Shown here: in pieces, positions 1-5,041 of the stretch
How the letters are laid out: the number at the start of each line of letters is the position of its first letter
Position numbering within the stretch: position 1 is the first letter of the stretch
Assembly: GCA_035575035.1 (NCBI GenBank)
Contig: DATLYH010000385.1
Location: 1 to 8,118, forward strand
Source of the DNA: DATLYH01 sp035575035
GTDB lineage: Bacteria > Planctomycetota > Planctomycetia > Gemmatales > Gemmataceae
DNA: 8,118 nt
Direction: 5' to 3'
The notes under the pieces: model-generated
Databases searched by the model: none
What the model was told of the DNA's origin: nothing
The model's input: the letters and a program-made list of their open reading frames with translations, nothing else
Translations under genes and position numbers: made by a program

Positions 1-533
1 GTCGGCCGGCCCAGGTCGTCACGCCCCTCAGCGTGCCGCAGCACCACCACGGCGCGGACCGGCACCGCCGGCAGCAGCAGCCCTGCCCGGACGATCCCTT
101 CGGCATACCACAGGCGCAGGTCCGGTCCTCGGTAAACCTCACCCCACTGGACATCGCTCCCCTGGCCGTCCGACCAACCGAACCGGCCGTTACCCCGGTC
201 GGTGATCGCTACGCACGGTGTGCCCAGCCGGCGCCAGGCAGCCGAGACACGGTCGTGATGGTCGAGCAGCCAGTGGTACAGCTCCGGCTCGCAGAGGAAG
301 CGCTCGGCTGGGGCGTGGGCGGTGAGGGTCGGCTGCAAGACGACGGTACGGATACGCTCGCGCAGGGAAGGCGGCAGCTCATCCAGCGGCAGGTCGCCGA
401 CCAGCGGGCCGGGGGCGACCACTGCCGCGACGGGCGCCCGCCGGAATGCCTGCGCATCCGCCAGGCCCGCGCTTACCCAGAGTCCCCCTGCTACGCAGCC
501 CAGCCAGCCGACCCAAAAGTGCCCACGTCTCAT
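1..533 (-). CDS. Secreted protein of unknown function, C-terminus cut by window edge
   Basis: An open frame runs from ATG at 533 to the left edge without a stop, giving 177 complete codons. A purine-rich ribosome site (GAGGTGG, 543-537) lies 3 nt before the ATG and supports this start. The first ~26 residues look like a Sec signal peptide: MRRGH, then a hydrophobic run, then an AxA-like end near LADA. The mature part has a Pro/Leu-rich segment (LVGDLPLDELPPSLRERI), an acidic/aromatic segment (ELYHWLLDHHDRVSAAWRRLG), and a Gly/Asp-rich core around residues 115-130 containing ITDRGNGRFGWSDGQGSD. A tail follows with LRLWYAEG and VRAVVVLRH. Codon third positions are strongly G/C, as in the neighbouring genes, so the frame looks genuinely coding. 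No enzyme family is recognised. The pattern is reminiscent of hypothetical exported proteins of Gemmatales, but that is recollection, not a search. It is divergent from the HEAT-repeat gene. The export prediction is fairly safe; the function is unknown. Confidence 0.8.
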   Translation of the reverse strand, partial: MRRGHFWVGWLGCVAGGLWVSAGLADAQAFRRAPVAAVVAPGPLVGDLPLDELPPSLRERIRTVVLQPTLTAHAPAERFLCEPELYHWLLDHHDRVSAAWRRLGTPCVAITDRGNGRFGWSDGQGSDVQWGEVYRGPDLRLWYAEGIVRAGLLLPAVPVRAVVVLRHAEGRDDLGRP

Positions 534-696
534 TGGCCACCTCGTGCCGCGCGCCGGGACAGGGACCCCGCGCTGTCCGTCGGGTGTAATCCCTTATTTC
601 ATCGAGAGCAGAGACGCAGCGACATGAGCGATTCTGTCCATTGTTCGTCGCGGAGACTTCGGGGCGCTATCTTCCGATTTGCCACAGACATTGCCC

Positions 697-725
697 TTGC
701 CGGCCATCCCGTCCCGTCCTATACA
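697..725 (+). promoter_or_regulatory. Sigma70-like promoter for the HEAT-repeat gene
   Basis: A -35-like TTGCCG (697-702) and a -10-like TATACA (720-725) are separated by exactly 17 bp. Each matches 4 of 6 consensus bases. Transcription would start near 732, giving a leader of about 60 nt before the ATG at 795. The rest of the divergent spacer (534-696) shows no clear gene or second promoter. A promoter for the leftward gene must lie there, but none was convincing. Prediction only. Confidence 0.5.
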
Positions 726-781
726 CCTGACCGTTTGTCCGGGCGCGGCCCGCCGTGATTGGCGCGTCGGGATGATTTTCC

Positions 782-789
782 GGAGGGAG
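782..789 (+). promoter_or_regulatory. Ribosome binding site that sets the HEAT-gene start
   Basis: GGAGGGAG lies 5 nt before ATG 795. It favours this start over the in-frame TTG at 759, which lacks such a site and would place charged residues ahead of the membrane anchor. Confidence 0.8.
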
Positions 790-794
790 TCGTT

Positions 795-1913
795 ATGCGA
801 TGGCCTTCGATAGGGAAAAGGCGTTTCCTCATCGGGGCGGCCGGGGTGGCGGTAATGCTGCTGGCCGGGGTGGTCTGGCTCGGGCGGGTGCCGCTGTTGA
901 CCTGGTATTATCTTCACCAGCTGGCCCGCGCCGGCGGCGCCGAGCGGGACGCGTGGGCCGAGCGCATCGCCGGCCTTGGCGGTGCCGCCGTGCCGGGACT
1001 GCTGCACTTGCTGGAGCAGCAAGACTCGCGCGTCTGCGGCAATGCGCGGGCGGCGCTGGCGCGCCTCACCGAGCGCTGGCAGCCCGATGACCCGCGCTGG
1101 GCCGACCTGGCCGACCGACTGGCGGAGGCCTACCCGCAGCAGCGCGTCGCCGGCCGGGAGTGTACGCTCCAGCAGATGGCCGAGTGGCTCCGGTTCGACC
1201 CGGCCCGCCCGCCCGAGGGCATGCAATCGGCGGCCGGACGCATCCTGGCGGAAGTGGTGCGCGGCGACGACCGGGAGGTTGAAGGGGCCGCCCTGGAACT
1301 GGCGGCGGCACTGTTGGCAAGTCTGCCCCCCCCCGAGCAGGCCGTCGCCATCTGCCGCGAGCTAGCGCGGCGAGGGCTGTCCAGCGCCGAGGCGGAGAAC
1401 CGGGTCCGGGCAATCCGTCTGACCCTCTACCGGGGCATGAACCTGCGGCCGCAGGTGACCCCGCTGTTGAGCGATCTTCGGCCGGAAGTGCGCCGCGCGG
1501 CCATGCTGGCGGTCGGCCCTGCGCCGGAGGCGATTGCGACCGATAACCTCCTCCCTTGGCTCCACGACCCGGATCCCGATGTGCGCCAGCTGTGCGAGGC
1601 GTCGTTGCTAGCGCGGGATGACTTCCGACCCGAGCATCTTCCCCTGGCGCGTCTGATCACTTCACCCCAGGCTGCCGTGCGCTTGCAGGTCCTGGCTTAT
1701 TTGCAGAAAGACACTTCGTTGGAACCAGGAGCCTGGTTGCGCCGGCTGAGCCATGATCCGGCCCCCGAGGTGCGCGCGGCCGCCGTGCGCGCTGCCGCTA
1801 GCCAGACGATGGTCGATTTGAGCGAGCTGATCCGTGAACGGGCGCAGAACGACCCCAGCCCAACGGTGTCTCAACTGGCCTGGTACTACCTGCGCAACTC
1901 GCAAAAGGAGTAG
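795..1913 (+). CDS. Membrane-anchored HEAT-repeat protein
   Basis: A 372-residue protein. A short basic N-terminus (MRWPSIGKRR) is followed by one hydrophobic segment at about residues 11-30, with no clear cleavage site. This suggests a single-pass anchor with the body outside the cytoplasm. The rest is Ala/Leu/Arg-rich and alpha-helical with degenerate HEAT-like units. The clearest are at about 227-241 (LRPEVRRAAMLAVG), 256-273 (HDPDPDVRQLCEASLLAR), 288-303 (SPQAAVRLQVLAYL), 319-336 (HDPAPEVRAAAVRAAAS) and 351-367 (NDPSPTVSQLAWYYLR). Each shows the D-P-x-x-x-V-R pattern typical of bacterial HEAT/PBS-lyase-like repeats. An earlier weak unit lies around 60-92 (LGGAAVPGLLHLLEQQDSRV). HEAT solenoids usually bind other proteins; no catalytic motif is visible and the partner is unknown. 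Such anchored HEAT proteins are common in planctomycetes. The stop is at 1911-1913, and no strong intrinsic terminator was seen after it. Fold assignment is confident; the biological role is not. Confidence 0.88.
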   Translation: MRWPSIGKRRFLIGAAGVAVMLLAGVVWLGRVPLLTWYYLHQLARAGGAERDAWAERIAGLGGAAVPGLLHLLEQQDSRVCGNARAALARLTERWQPDDPRWADLADRLAEAYPQQRVAGRECTLQQMAEWLRFDPARPPEGMQSAAGRILAEVVRGDDREVEGAALELAAALLASLPPPEQAVAICRELARRGLSSAEAENRVRAIRLTLYRGMNLRPQVTPLLSDLRPEVRRAAMLAVGPAPEAIATDNLLPWLHDPDPDVRQLCEASLLARDDFRPEHLPLARLITSPQAAVRLQVLAYLQKDTSLEPGAWLRRLSHDPAPEVRAAAVRAAASQTMVDLSELIRERAQNDPSPTVSQLAWYYLRNSQKE

Positions 1914-2009
1914 CTGCACAGAGCGTGCCTGCTCCTTTCATGCGGGTTACAGGGCGCCAAGACTCATGCCAAAGCGTCAAAAAATTGACCAAATTCCTGC
2001 TTCCGTCCC

Positions 2010-2038
2010 TTGACCGGCGCAAACAGAATGGGTAGCAT
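2010..2038 (+). promoter_or_regulatory. Sigma70-like promoter for csrA
   Basis: TTGACC (2010-2015, 5/6 to the -35 consensus) and TAGCAT (2033-2038, 4/6 to the -10) are 17 bp apart. An A-rich stretch lies just upstream (about 1978-1995) in otherwise GC-rich DNA. Transcription would start near 2045, giving csrA a long leader of about 208 nt. The 339-bp spacer 1914-2252 otherwise holds only the leader described separately. A 73-codon frame in it (ATG 2028 to stop 2246) lacks a ribosome site and G/C-biased third positions and was not called. Prediction only. Confidence 0.5.
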
Positions 2039-2060
2039 GACTAATGATGAAGTCTCAGCA

Positions 2061-2247
2061 GGACGGGGAGGTTACATCCCCTCTCCGCCCGTGGCGCACG
2101 GACGTTTGCCAGCCGCCGAGACTCACTCCTGGTTCCTCCAGGGGAAGGGGGATCTTCACCGGCGCGTTATGCTTTCATCCCTGGATGTAGCCCTAGCGCG
2201 TGGGAACCAGTTCATAGCAAGGCCCCTCAGTTTTGGAAAAGGATAGG
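2061..2247 (+). promoter_or_regulatory. csrA leader with GGA motifs; possible CsrA autoregulatory region
   Basis: Nine GGA triplets fall between 2061 and 2243, at 2061, 2067, 2100, 2143, 2150, 2183, 2203, 2235 and 2241. CsrA is known to bind GGA in RNA, preferably in hairpin loops and near ribosome sites. Three places fit best. GAAG (2144-2147) pairs with CTTC (2154-2157) around a six-base loop GGGGAT containing GGA. CTGGATGTAG (2181-2190) holds GGATGT, the 3' half of the known CsrA consensus. AAAAGGATAGG (2237-2247) has an ARGGAT core directly at the csrA ribosome site. A further small stem, GGGGA (2065-2069) with TCCCC (2077-2081), precedes them. Autoregulation is inferred from these motifs. 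Confidence 0.4.
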
Positions 2248-2252
2248 CGGCG

Positions 2253-2489
2253 ATGTTAGTACTGTCCAGGAAAAAAAACGAGAGCATCATCATTAACAAC
2301 GACATCACCGTCACGGTGGTGGAGATCCGGGGAGACAAGGTTCGCCTGGGTATCGTGGCACCCAAGGAAGTTCCGGTCCATCGGCAGGAGGTCTACGAGG
2401 CCATCCACGGCAAAGCCAACGCGCCGACAGCACCCCCGTCCCCGGTCGTTGTCAACAAGCCCCTTGATTCCCCCGGGCGCGCCGTGTAA
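2253..2489 (+). CDS. csrA: Carbon storage regulator CsrA (RsmA) RNA-binding protein
   Basis: A 78-residue CsrA. As a family, CsrA is a homodimeric cytoplasmic RNA-binding protein that controls translation and stability of target mRNAs by covering GGA-containing ribosome sites. The N-terminus MLVLSRKKNES, the central VTVVEIRGDKVRLGIVAP and the KEVPVHRQEVYEAI segment match the family closely. The RNA-contact residues Leu4, Arg6 and Arg44 are all present. The conserved core ends near residue 53. Beyond it is a Pro/Ala-rich tail of about 25 residues (ANAPTAPPSP, then VVVNKP to the end), making the protein longer than the 61-residue E. coli protein. The ATG at 2253 is fixed by the family N-terminus, with AAGGA at 2239-2243 as ribosome site, 9 nt upstream. 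It appears to be a single-gene transcript, with its own upstream promoter and a strong terminator 22 bp after the stop. No flagellar gene or fliW lies beside it in this window, although CsrA is often linked to those in other bacteria. Confidence 0.97.
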   Translation: MLVLSRKKNESIIINNDITVTVVEIRGDKVRLGIVAPKEVPVHRQEVYEAIHGKANAPTAPPSPVVVNKPLDSPGRAV

Positions 2490-2510
2490 AGGCGCCGGTT
2501 GAACCTCTGC

Positions 2511-2561
2511 AAACCCTCTTTCCCCCGCGACCGACGCAGGAGGGAAGAGGGTTTTATTTTT
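2511..2561 (+). terminator. Intrinsic terminator of csrA
   Basis: The left arm AAACCCTCTTTCCC (2511-2524) pairs with GGGAAGAGGGTTT (2542-2554) with one bulged base. A GCG/CGC pair is possible within the loop. The stem is followed directly by a T-rich run (TTTTATTTTT, 2552-2561). It begins 22 bp after the csrA stop. This is the clearest intrinsic terminator in the window. Confidence 0.88.
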
Positions 2562-2594
2562 GAGGGCACGATACCCGTCCGCTGCCAGGGACGG

Positions 2595-2656
2595 AGCCGA
2601 ATTCGCCAGCATTCGGGGGAGGAATGAGCTAAACCCAAATTCTGGCGAGTTCGGCT
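2595..2656 (+). repeat. 15-bp inverted repeat with GGA-containing loop
   Basis: AGCCGAATTCGCCAG (2595-2609) and CTGGCGAGTTCGGCT (2642-2656) are inverted copies with one mismatch, which is a G-U pair if the plus strand is transcribed. The 32-nt loop contains GGGGGAGGAATG. A short direct repeat, GCATTCGGG, occurs at 2609-2617 and again at 2668-2676. There is no T-run after the right arm, so it is not an intrinsic terminator. The ~225 bp from 2562 to 2786, between csrA and the convergent oxidoreductase gene, hold no convincing gene; the 60-codon frame there is probably chance or part of a repeat. It could be a small dispersed element or a structured RNA; the sequence alone does not decide. Confidence 0.6.
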
Positions 2657-2786
2657 ATGATTCCCCGGCATTCGGGTCCATGGAGCGGCGGTCGGGGAGC
2701 GCCTGCCCACGGGGGGCACTAACGGGGCGAGCGACCGTATGAGTCGGCCGATTGACACCGACGTTCAACCGCCGGCCAGTCCCCGG

Positions 2787-4088
2787 CTACACTGGGTCGG
2801 GGATCTCGAACGGCTTGCGCCCTTTCCGCTTCAGCAGCTTCGCTGCCTCCTCGTCGCCGATGATTGTCTCCGCCTTCGGGTCGAACTTCAGCGGCCGGCC
2901 CACCCGGACCGAGAGGTTCCCCAGATGGGCCAGCAGCGTGGAACGGTGGCCCTCCTCGATGTCGCAGGCCGGCTTCTGTCCGCTCTTGATGCAGGCCAGG
3001 AAGTTCTCCAGGTGCGGCACGTCGGAGAAGTTCTCCGGCCGGTCGAGCACCACCTGGTTGCGCTTGGCCACCACCTTCCATGCCCGCCGACCTAGCAGCA
3101 AGTAGCCCTCGGTGCCGTAGAAGGCGACGCCGTTCTCGAATCCCTCCTGGAAGTACGGCGACCACAGCCGTTGCTCATAGACCAGAATCGCCCGGCTGTC
3201 CGGGAAGGTGAAGGTCACCACCTGGGTGTCCGGCGTCTCCTGGATGTCCCCCTCGAAGAAGAGCTTCCCGCCGGTGCCGTTGGCAGTCACCGGGTAATCG
3301 ACCCCTAACCCCCAGCGGGCCAGGTCGAGGTCATGGACGCCGTCGTTGCCCATGTCGCCGGTGCCGTAGTCCCACAGCCAGTGCCAGCCGTAGGTGTAGC
3401 GGTTTTCATTGTAGGGCCGCTCGGGGGCCGGTCCCTGCCAGATATTCCAGTCCAGTCCCTCGGGCGGCGGGCTGTCGGGGACGGCCATGACCCGGCGGCG
3501 GAGCTGGCTATTCCAGGCCTTGGCCATGTGTACCTGGCCGAGCTTGCCGGAGCGGACATACTGGATCGCCTCGATCATGTGGGGCACGCTGCGGCTCTGG
3601 GTACCGACCTGCACCACCCGGTTGTACTTCCGGGCAGCCGCGACCATCTGCCGGCCCTCGAAGACATTGTGGGAGATCGGCTTCTCAACGTAGACATGCT
3701 TGCCTGCCTGGCAGCCCCAGATGGTGGCCAGCGCGTGCCAGTGGTCGGGGGTGGCCACCACTAGGGCGTCAACCGACTTGTCCTCCAGGACGCGGCGCAG
3801 GTCCTGGACCGGCCGCGGCTCGGACTTCTGGATGTCGCTGATCTGCTTGCCGAAGGGGCCGAGTAGCGGGGCGTTGACATCGCAAATGTGGGTGATCTGG
3901 GCATTGGGCAGGCGGGCGAAGTTCTGGGCCAGGCTGCGTCCCCGGCCGCGGACTCCGACGATGCAAAGGGTGACGCGCTCGCTGGGGGCGGCCTTGGCGG
4001 GATTGGACGACAGCAGCGTCACAGTGGCAGCGCCAGCAGCGGCGCCGGCCGAGGTGCGGAGGAACTGACGGCGGTCGATCCGGTGCAT
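2787..4088 (-). CDS. Tat-exported Gfo/Idh/MocA family oxidoreductase
   Basis: A 433-residue NAD(P)-dependent sugar-type oxidoreductase. The N-terminus carries a twin-arginine signal, DRRQFLRT at residues 5-12, then an Ala/Gly-rich hydrophobic stretch ending near AKAA (31-34). It is therefore probably exported folded with its cofactor. A Rossmann domain follows: a nucleotide-binding loop GVRGRGRS (45-52), the strand-end Asp in ICDVN (68-72), ATPDHWH (112-118), and the family signature EKP (135-137), whose Lys is usually catalytic. The C-terminal substrate domain includes GTGDMGNDGVHDLDLARW (242-259), with His252 in the usual catalytic-His region. The substrate cannot be read from sequence. It lies 93 bp downstream of a DUF1080 gene on the same strand. 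In published bacterial pathways such pairs act on glycosides through 3-keto intermediates, so a keto-sugar role is a reasonable inference. The start at 4088 is chosen over an in-frame upstream start at 4136 because of its ribosome site and because the Tat motif then sits at the N-terminus. Confidence 0.94.
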   Translation of the reverse strand: MHRIDRRQFLRTSAGAAAGAATVTLLSSNPAKAAPSERVTLCIVGVRGRGRSLAQNFARLPNAQITHICDVNAPLLGPFGKQISDIQKSEPRPVQDLRRVLEDKSVDALVVATPDHWHALATIWGCQAGKHVYVEKPISHNVFEGRQMVAAARKYNRVVQVGTQSRSVPHMIEAIQYVRSGKLGQVHMAKAWNSQLRRRVMAVPDSPPPEGLDWNIWQGPAPERPYNENRYTYGWHWLWDYGTGDMGNDGVHDLDLARWGLGVDYPVTANGTGGKLFFEGDIQETPDTQVVTFTFPDSRAILVYEQRLWSPYFQEGFENGVAFYGTEGYLLLGRRAWKVVAKRNQVVLDRPENFSDVPHLENFLACIKSGQKPACDIEEGHRSTLLAHLGNLSVRVGRPLKFDPKAETIIGDEEAAKLLKRKGRKPFEIPDPV

Positions 4089-4093
4089 AGGAA

Positions 4094-4099
4094 CCTCCC
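4094..4099 (-). promoter_or_regulatory. Ribosome binding site that sets the Gfo/Idh start
   Basis: On the minus strand GGGAGG (4099-4094) lies 5 nt before ATG 4088. It rules in favour of the 433-residue form carrying an N-terminal Tat motif. Confidence 0.85.
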
Positions 4100-4134
4100 A
4101 GGGGAACAAAGGTGAGCAAGGCAGCGGTAAGGGC

Positions 4135-4162
4135 ATGGTATCCGTCCTTGGGACGGATGCAA
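4135..4162 (-). promoter_or_regulatory. Perfect 8-bp inverted repeat inside a possible promoter, upstream of Gfo/Idh
   Basis: Read on the minus strand, ATCCGTCC (4158-4151), a CAA spacer and GGACGGAT (4147-4140) form a perfect inverted repeat in the 93-bp gap between the DUF1080 and Gfo/Idh genes. It nearly fills the space between a weak -35-like TTGCAT (4162-4157) and a -10-like TACCAT (4140-4135), 16 bp apart. A start near 4128 would leave a leader of about 40 nt. It could be an operator for a repressor, or an RNA hairpin that separates expression of the two genes. There is no T-run, so it is not an intrinsic terminator. The palindrome is certain; the promoter is tentative. Confidence 0.4.
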
Positions 4163-4181
4163 GAAGGATTCGCCGCCGCGC

Positions 4182-5000
4182 TCATTGGCCGGGGGCCTTG
4201 GGTTTGTCCTTCCCCTGGGGCACCACCTTGGGGGCGGTCGGAGGAATCTTCGCCTGGTCGGGCTTGATCAGGGGCAAGTCATCGGGCAGCCGCTTCAGGA
4301 AGAAGTCCTTGTACTGGACGGTCATCGGTGGGCCGACGTGGACCTGCACGGCCAGCACCCCTTCGAGCTTGCGGCCTTTTTCGTCCAGGTCGATGACATC
4401 TATCGTCGGGTGGCCGTCGATCCAGTGTTGCAGACGGTTGCCCTGGGCCAGCACGCGGTATTCGTGCCACTCGCCGGCCTTGAACTCCTTGAGGGGCAAT
4501 TCACCAACCACCCACGGCTGCCCTGTGGTGTCGATGATGACCTTCTCGCCGGTGTGGGCCAGGATGCGCCGCCCGCGCTCCTCATAAAGCATGCCGTTGT
4601 AGTCGGCGCGGTTGGCCACCACGTCGCACTGGTAGCCGGTAACGACCGACTCGCCGAGGTCGGGACGCTCAGTGCTGCGGTAGTTGATGCCGCTGTTGCC
4701 GCCGGGGCTGACCTTAACCTTGACCCGCAGCTCGAAGTTCTTTACCTTGCCGCCGCGCCAGATGATGAAGCGGTTGTACTTGAGCTTGCCGTCGGCGGTC
4801 CCGGTGAGGCAGCCGTCCTCGACCTTCCAGTACGAGGGACTTCCCTCCCACCCGGTGAGGTCGCGACCGTTGAAGATCGCCTCGAAGCCCTCCGGCGGCC
4901 GTGGCCCCGGCTGACTGCCGCCGAGTTGGTTCAGGCCGACCACGCCGAGAAAGAGCATTCCTCCGAACAGGGCAAGTCCCGCCCTCCCGTTTCGGCTCAT
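4182..5000 (-). CDS. DUF1080 / 3-keto-disaccharide hydrolase family secreted protein
   Basis: A 272-residue protein. The N-terminus MSRNGRAG followed by a hydrophobic run (about 9-24) is a signal peptide or membrane anchor. No lipobox Cys is present. The main domain, about residues 38-237, has the DUF1080 hallmarks: FEAIFNGRDLTGWEG (39-53), WKVEDGCLTGT (58-68), NSGINYR (102-108), GYQCDV (122-127), NGMLYEERGRR (135-145), WHEYRVLAQGNRLQHWIDG (178-196) and a closing VQVHVGPPMTVQYKDFFLK (218-236). The fold is a concanavalin/LamG-like beta-sandwich. Characterised members cleave glycosides that carry a 3-keto group. The last ~30 residues are Pro/Lys-rich and probably disordered. The adjacent Gfo/Idh gene could supply or remove the keto group, supporting a shared extracytoplasmic role; the actual sugar is unknown. 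The start at 5000 is preferred over one at 5045, which overlaps valS and would put polar residues before the signal. The gene begins 41 bp after valS. Confidence 0.93.
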   Translation of the reverse strand: MSRNGRAGLALFGGMLFLGVVGLNQLGGSQPGPRPPEGFEAIFNGRDLTGWEGSPSYWKVEDGCLTGTADGKLKYNRFIIWRGGKVKNFELRVKVKVSPGGNSGINYRSTERPDLGESVVTGYQCDVVANRADYNGMLYEERGRRILAHTGEKVIIDTTGQPWVVGELPLKEFKAGEWHEYRVLAQGNRLQHWIDGHPTIDVIDLDEKGRKLEGVLAVQVHVGPPMTVQYKDFFLKRLPDDLPLIKPDQAKIPPTAPKVVPQGKDKPKAPGQ

Positions 5001-5007
5001 GGTGTCA

Positions 5008-5011
5008 CTCC
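5008..5011 (-). promoter_or_regulatory. Ribosome binding site that sets the DUF1080 start
   Basis: On the minus strand GGAG (5011-5008) lies 7 nt before ATG 5000, directly ahead of the signal-peptide start. Confidence 0.7.
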
Positions 5012-5041
5012 AACGCTGCGGAGGTAGATCAAGCCGCCATC

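Noticed and set aside
33..758. Plus-strand 241-codon open frame
   Set aside because: It lies antisense to the secreted-protein gene and runs through the divergent spacer. Its product is Arg/Pro/Gln-rich with no domain, while the minus frame has a signal peptide and a ribosome site.
594..1226. Minus-strand 210-codon open frame
   Set aside because: It is antisense to the HEAT-repeat gene and spans that gene's promoter. It is a typical GC-rich shadow frame with no recognisable domain.
2010..2246. Small frame ending 6 nt before csrA (possible leader peptide)
   Set aside because: The farthest start overlaps the promoter -35, the internal ATGs at 2028 and 2037 have no ribosome site, and third positions are not G/C-biased as in the real genes. 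The region is better explained as the csrA leader.
2560..2742. 60-codon plus-strand frame after the csrA terminator
   Set aside because: It starts at a TTG inside the terminator T-run and crosses both arms of the inverted repeat. It is probably a by-product of that repeat.
2740..2786. Possible terminator hairpin after the Gfo/Idh stop
   Set aside because: Only a weak 5-bp GGCCG/CGGCC pairing is present with no T-run on the minus strand, so it was not called.
4089..4136. 16-residue N-terminal extension of the Gfo/Idh protein
   Set aside because: The extra residues would precede the Tat motif, and the strong ribosome site sits directly before ATG 4088.
4185..5027. 280-codon plus-strand frame
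   Set aside because: It is fully antisense to the DUF1080 gene, whose family motifs are clear. The Val/Leu/Ala/Gly-rich product is a typical mirror frame in GC-rich DNA.
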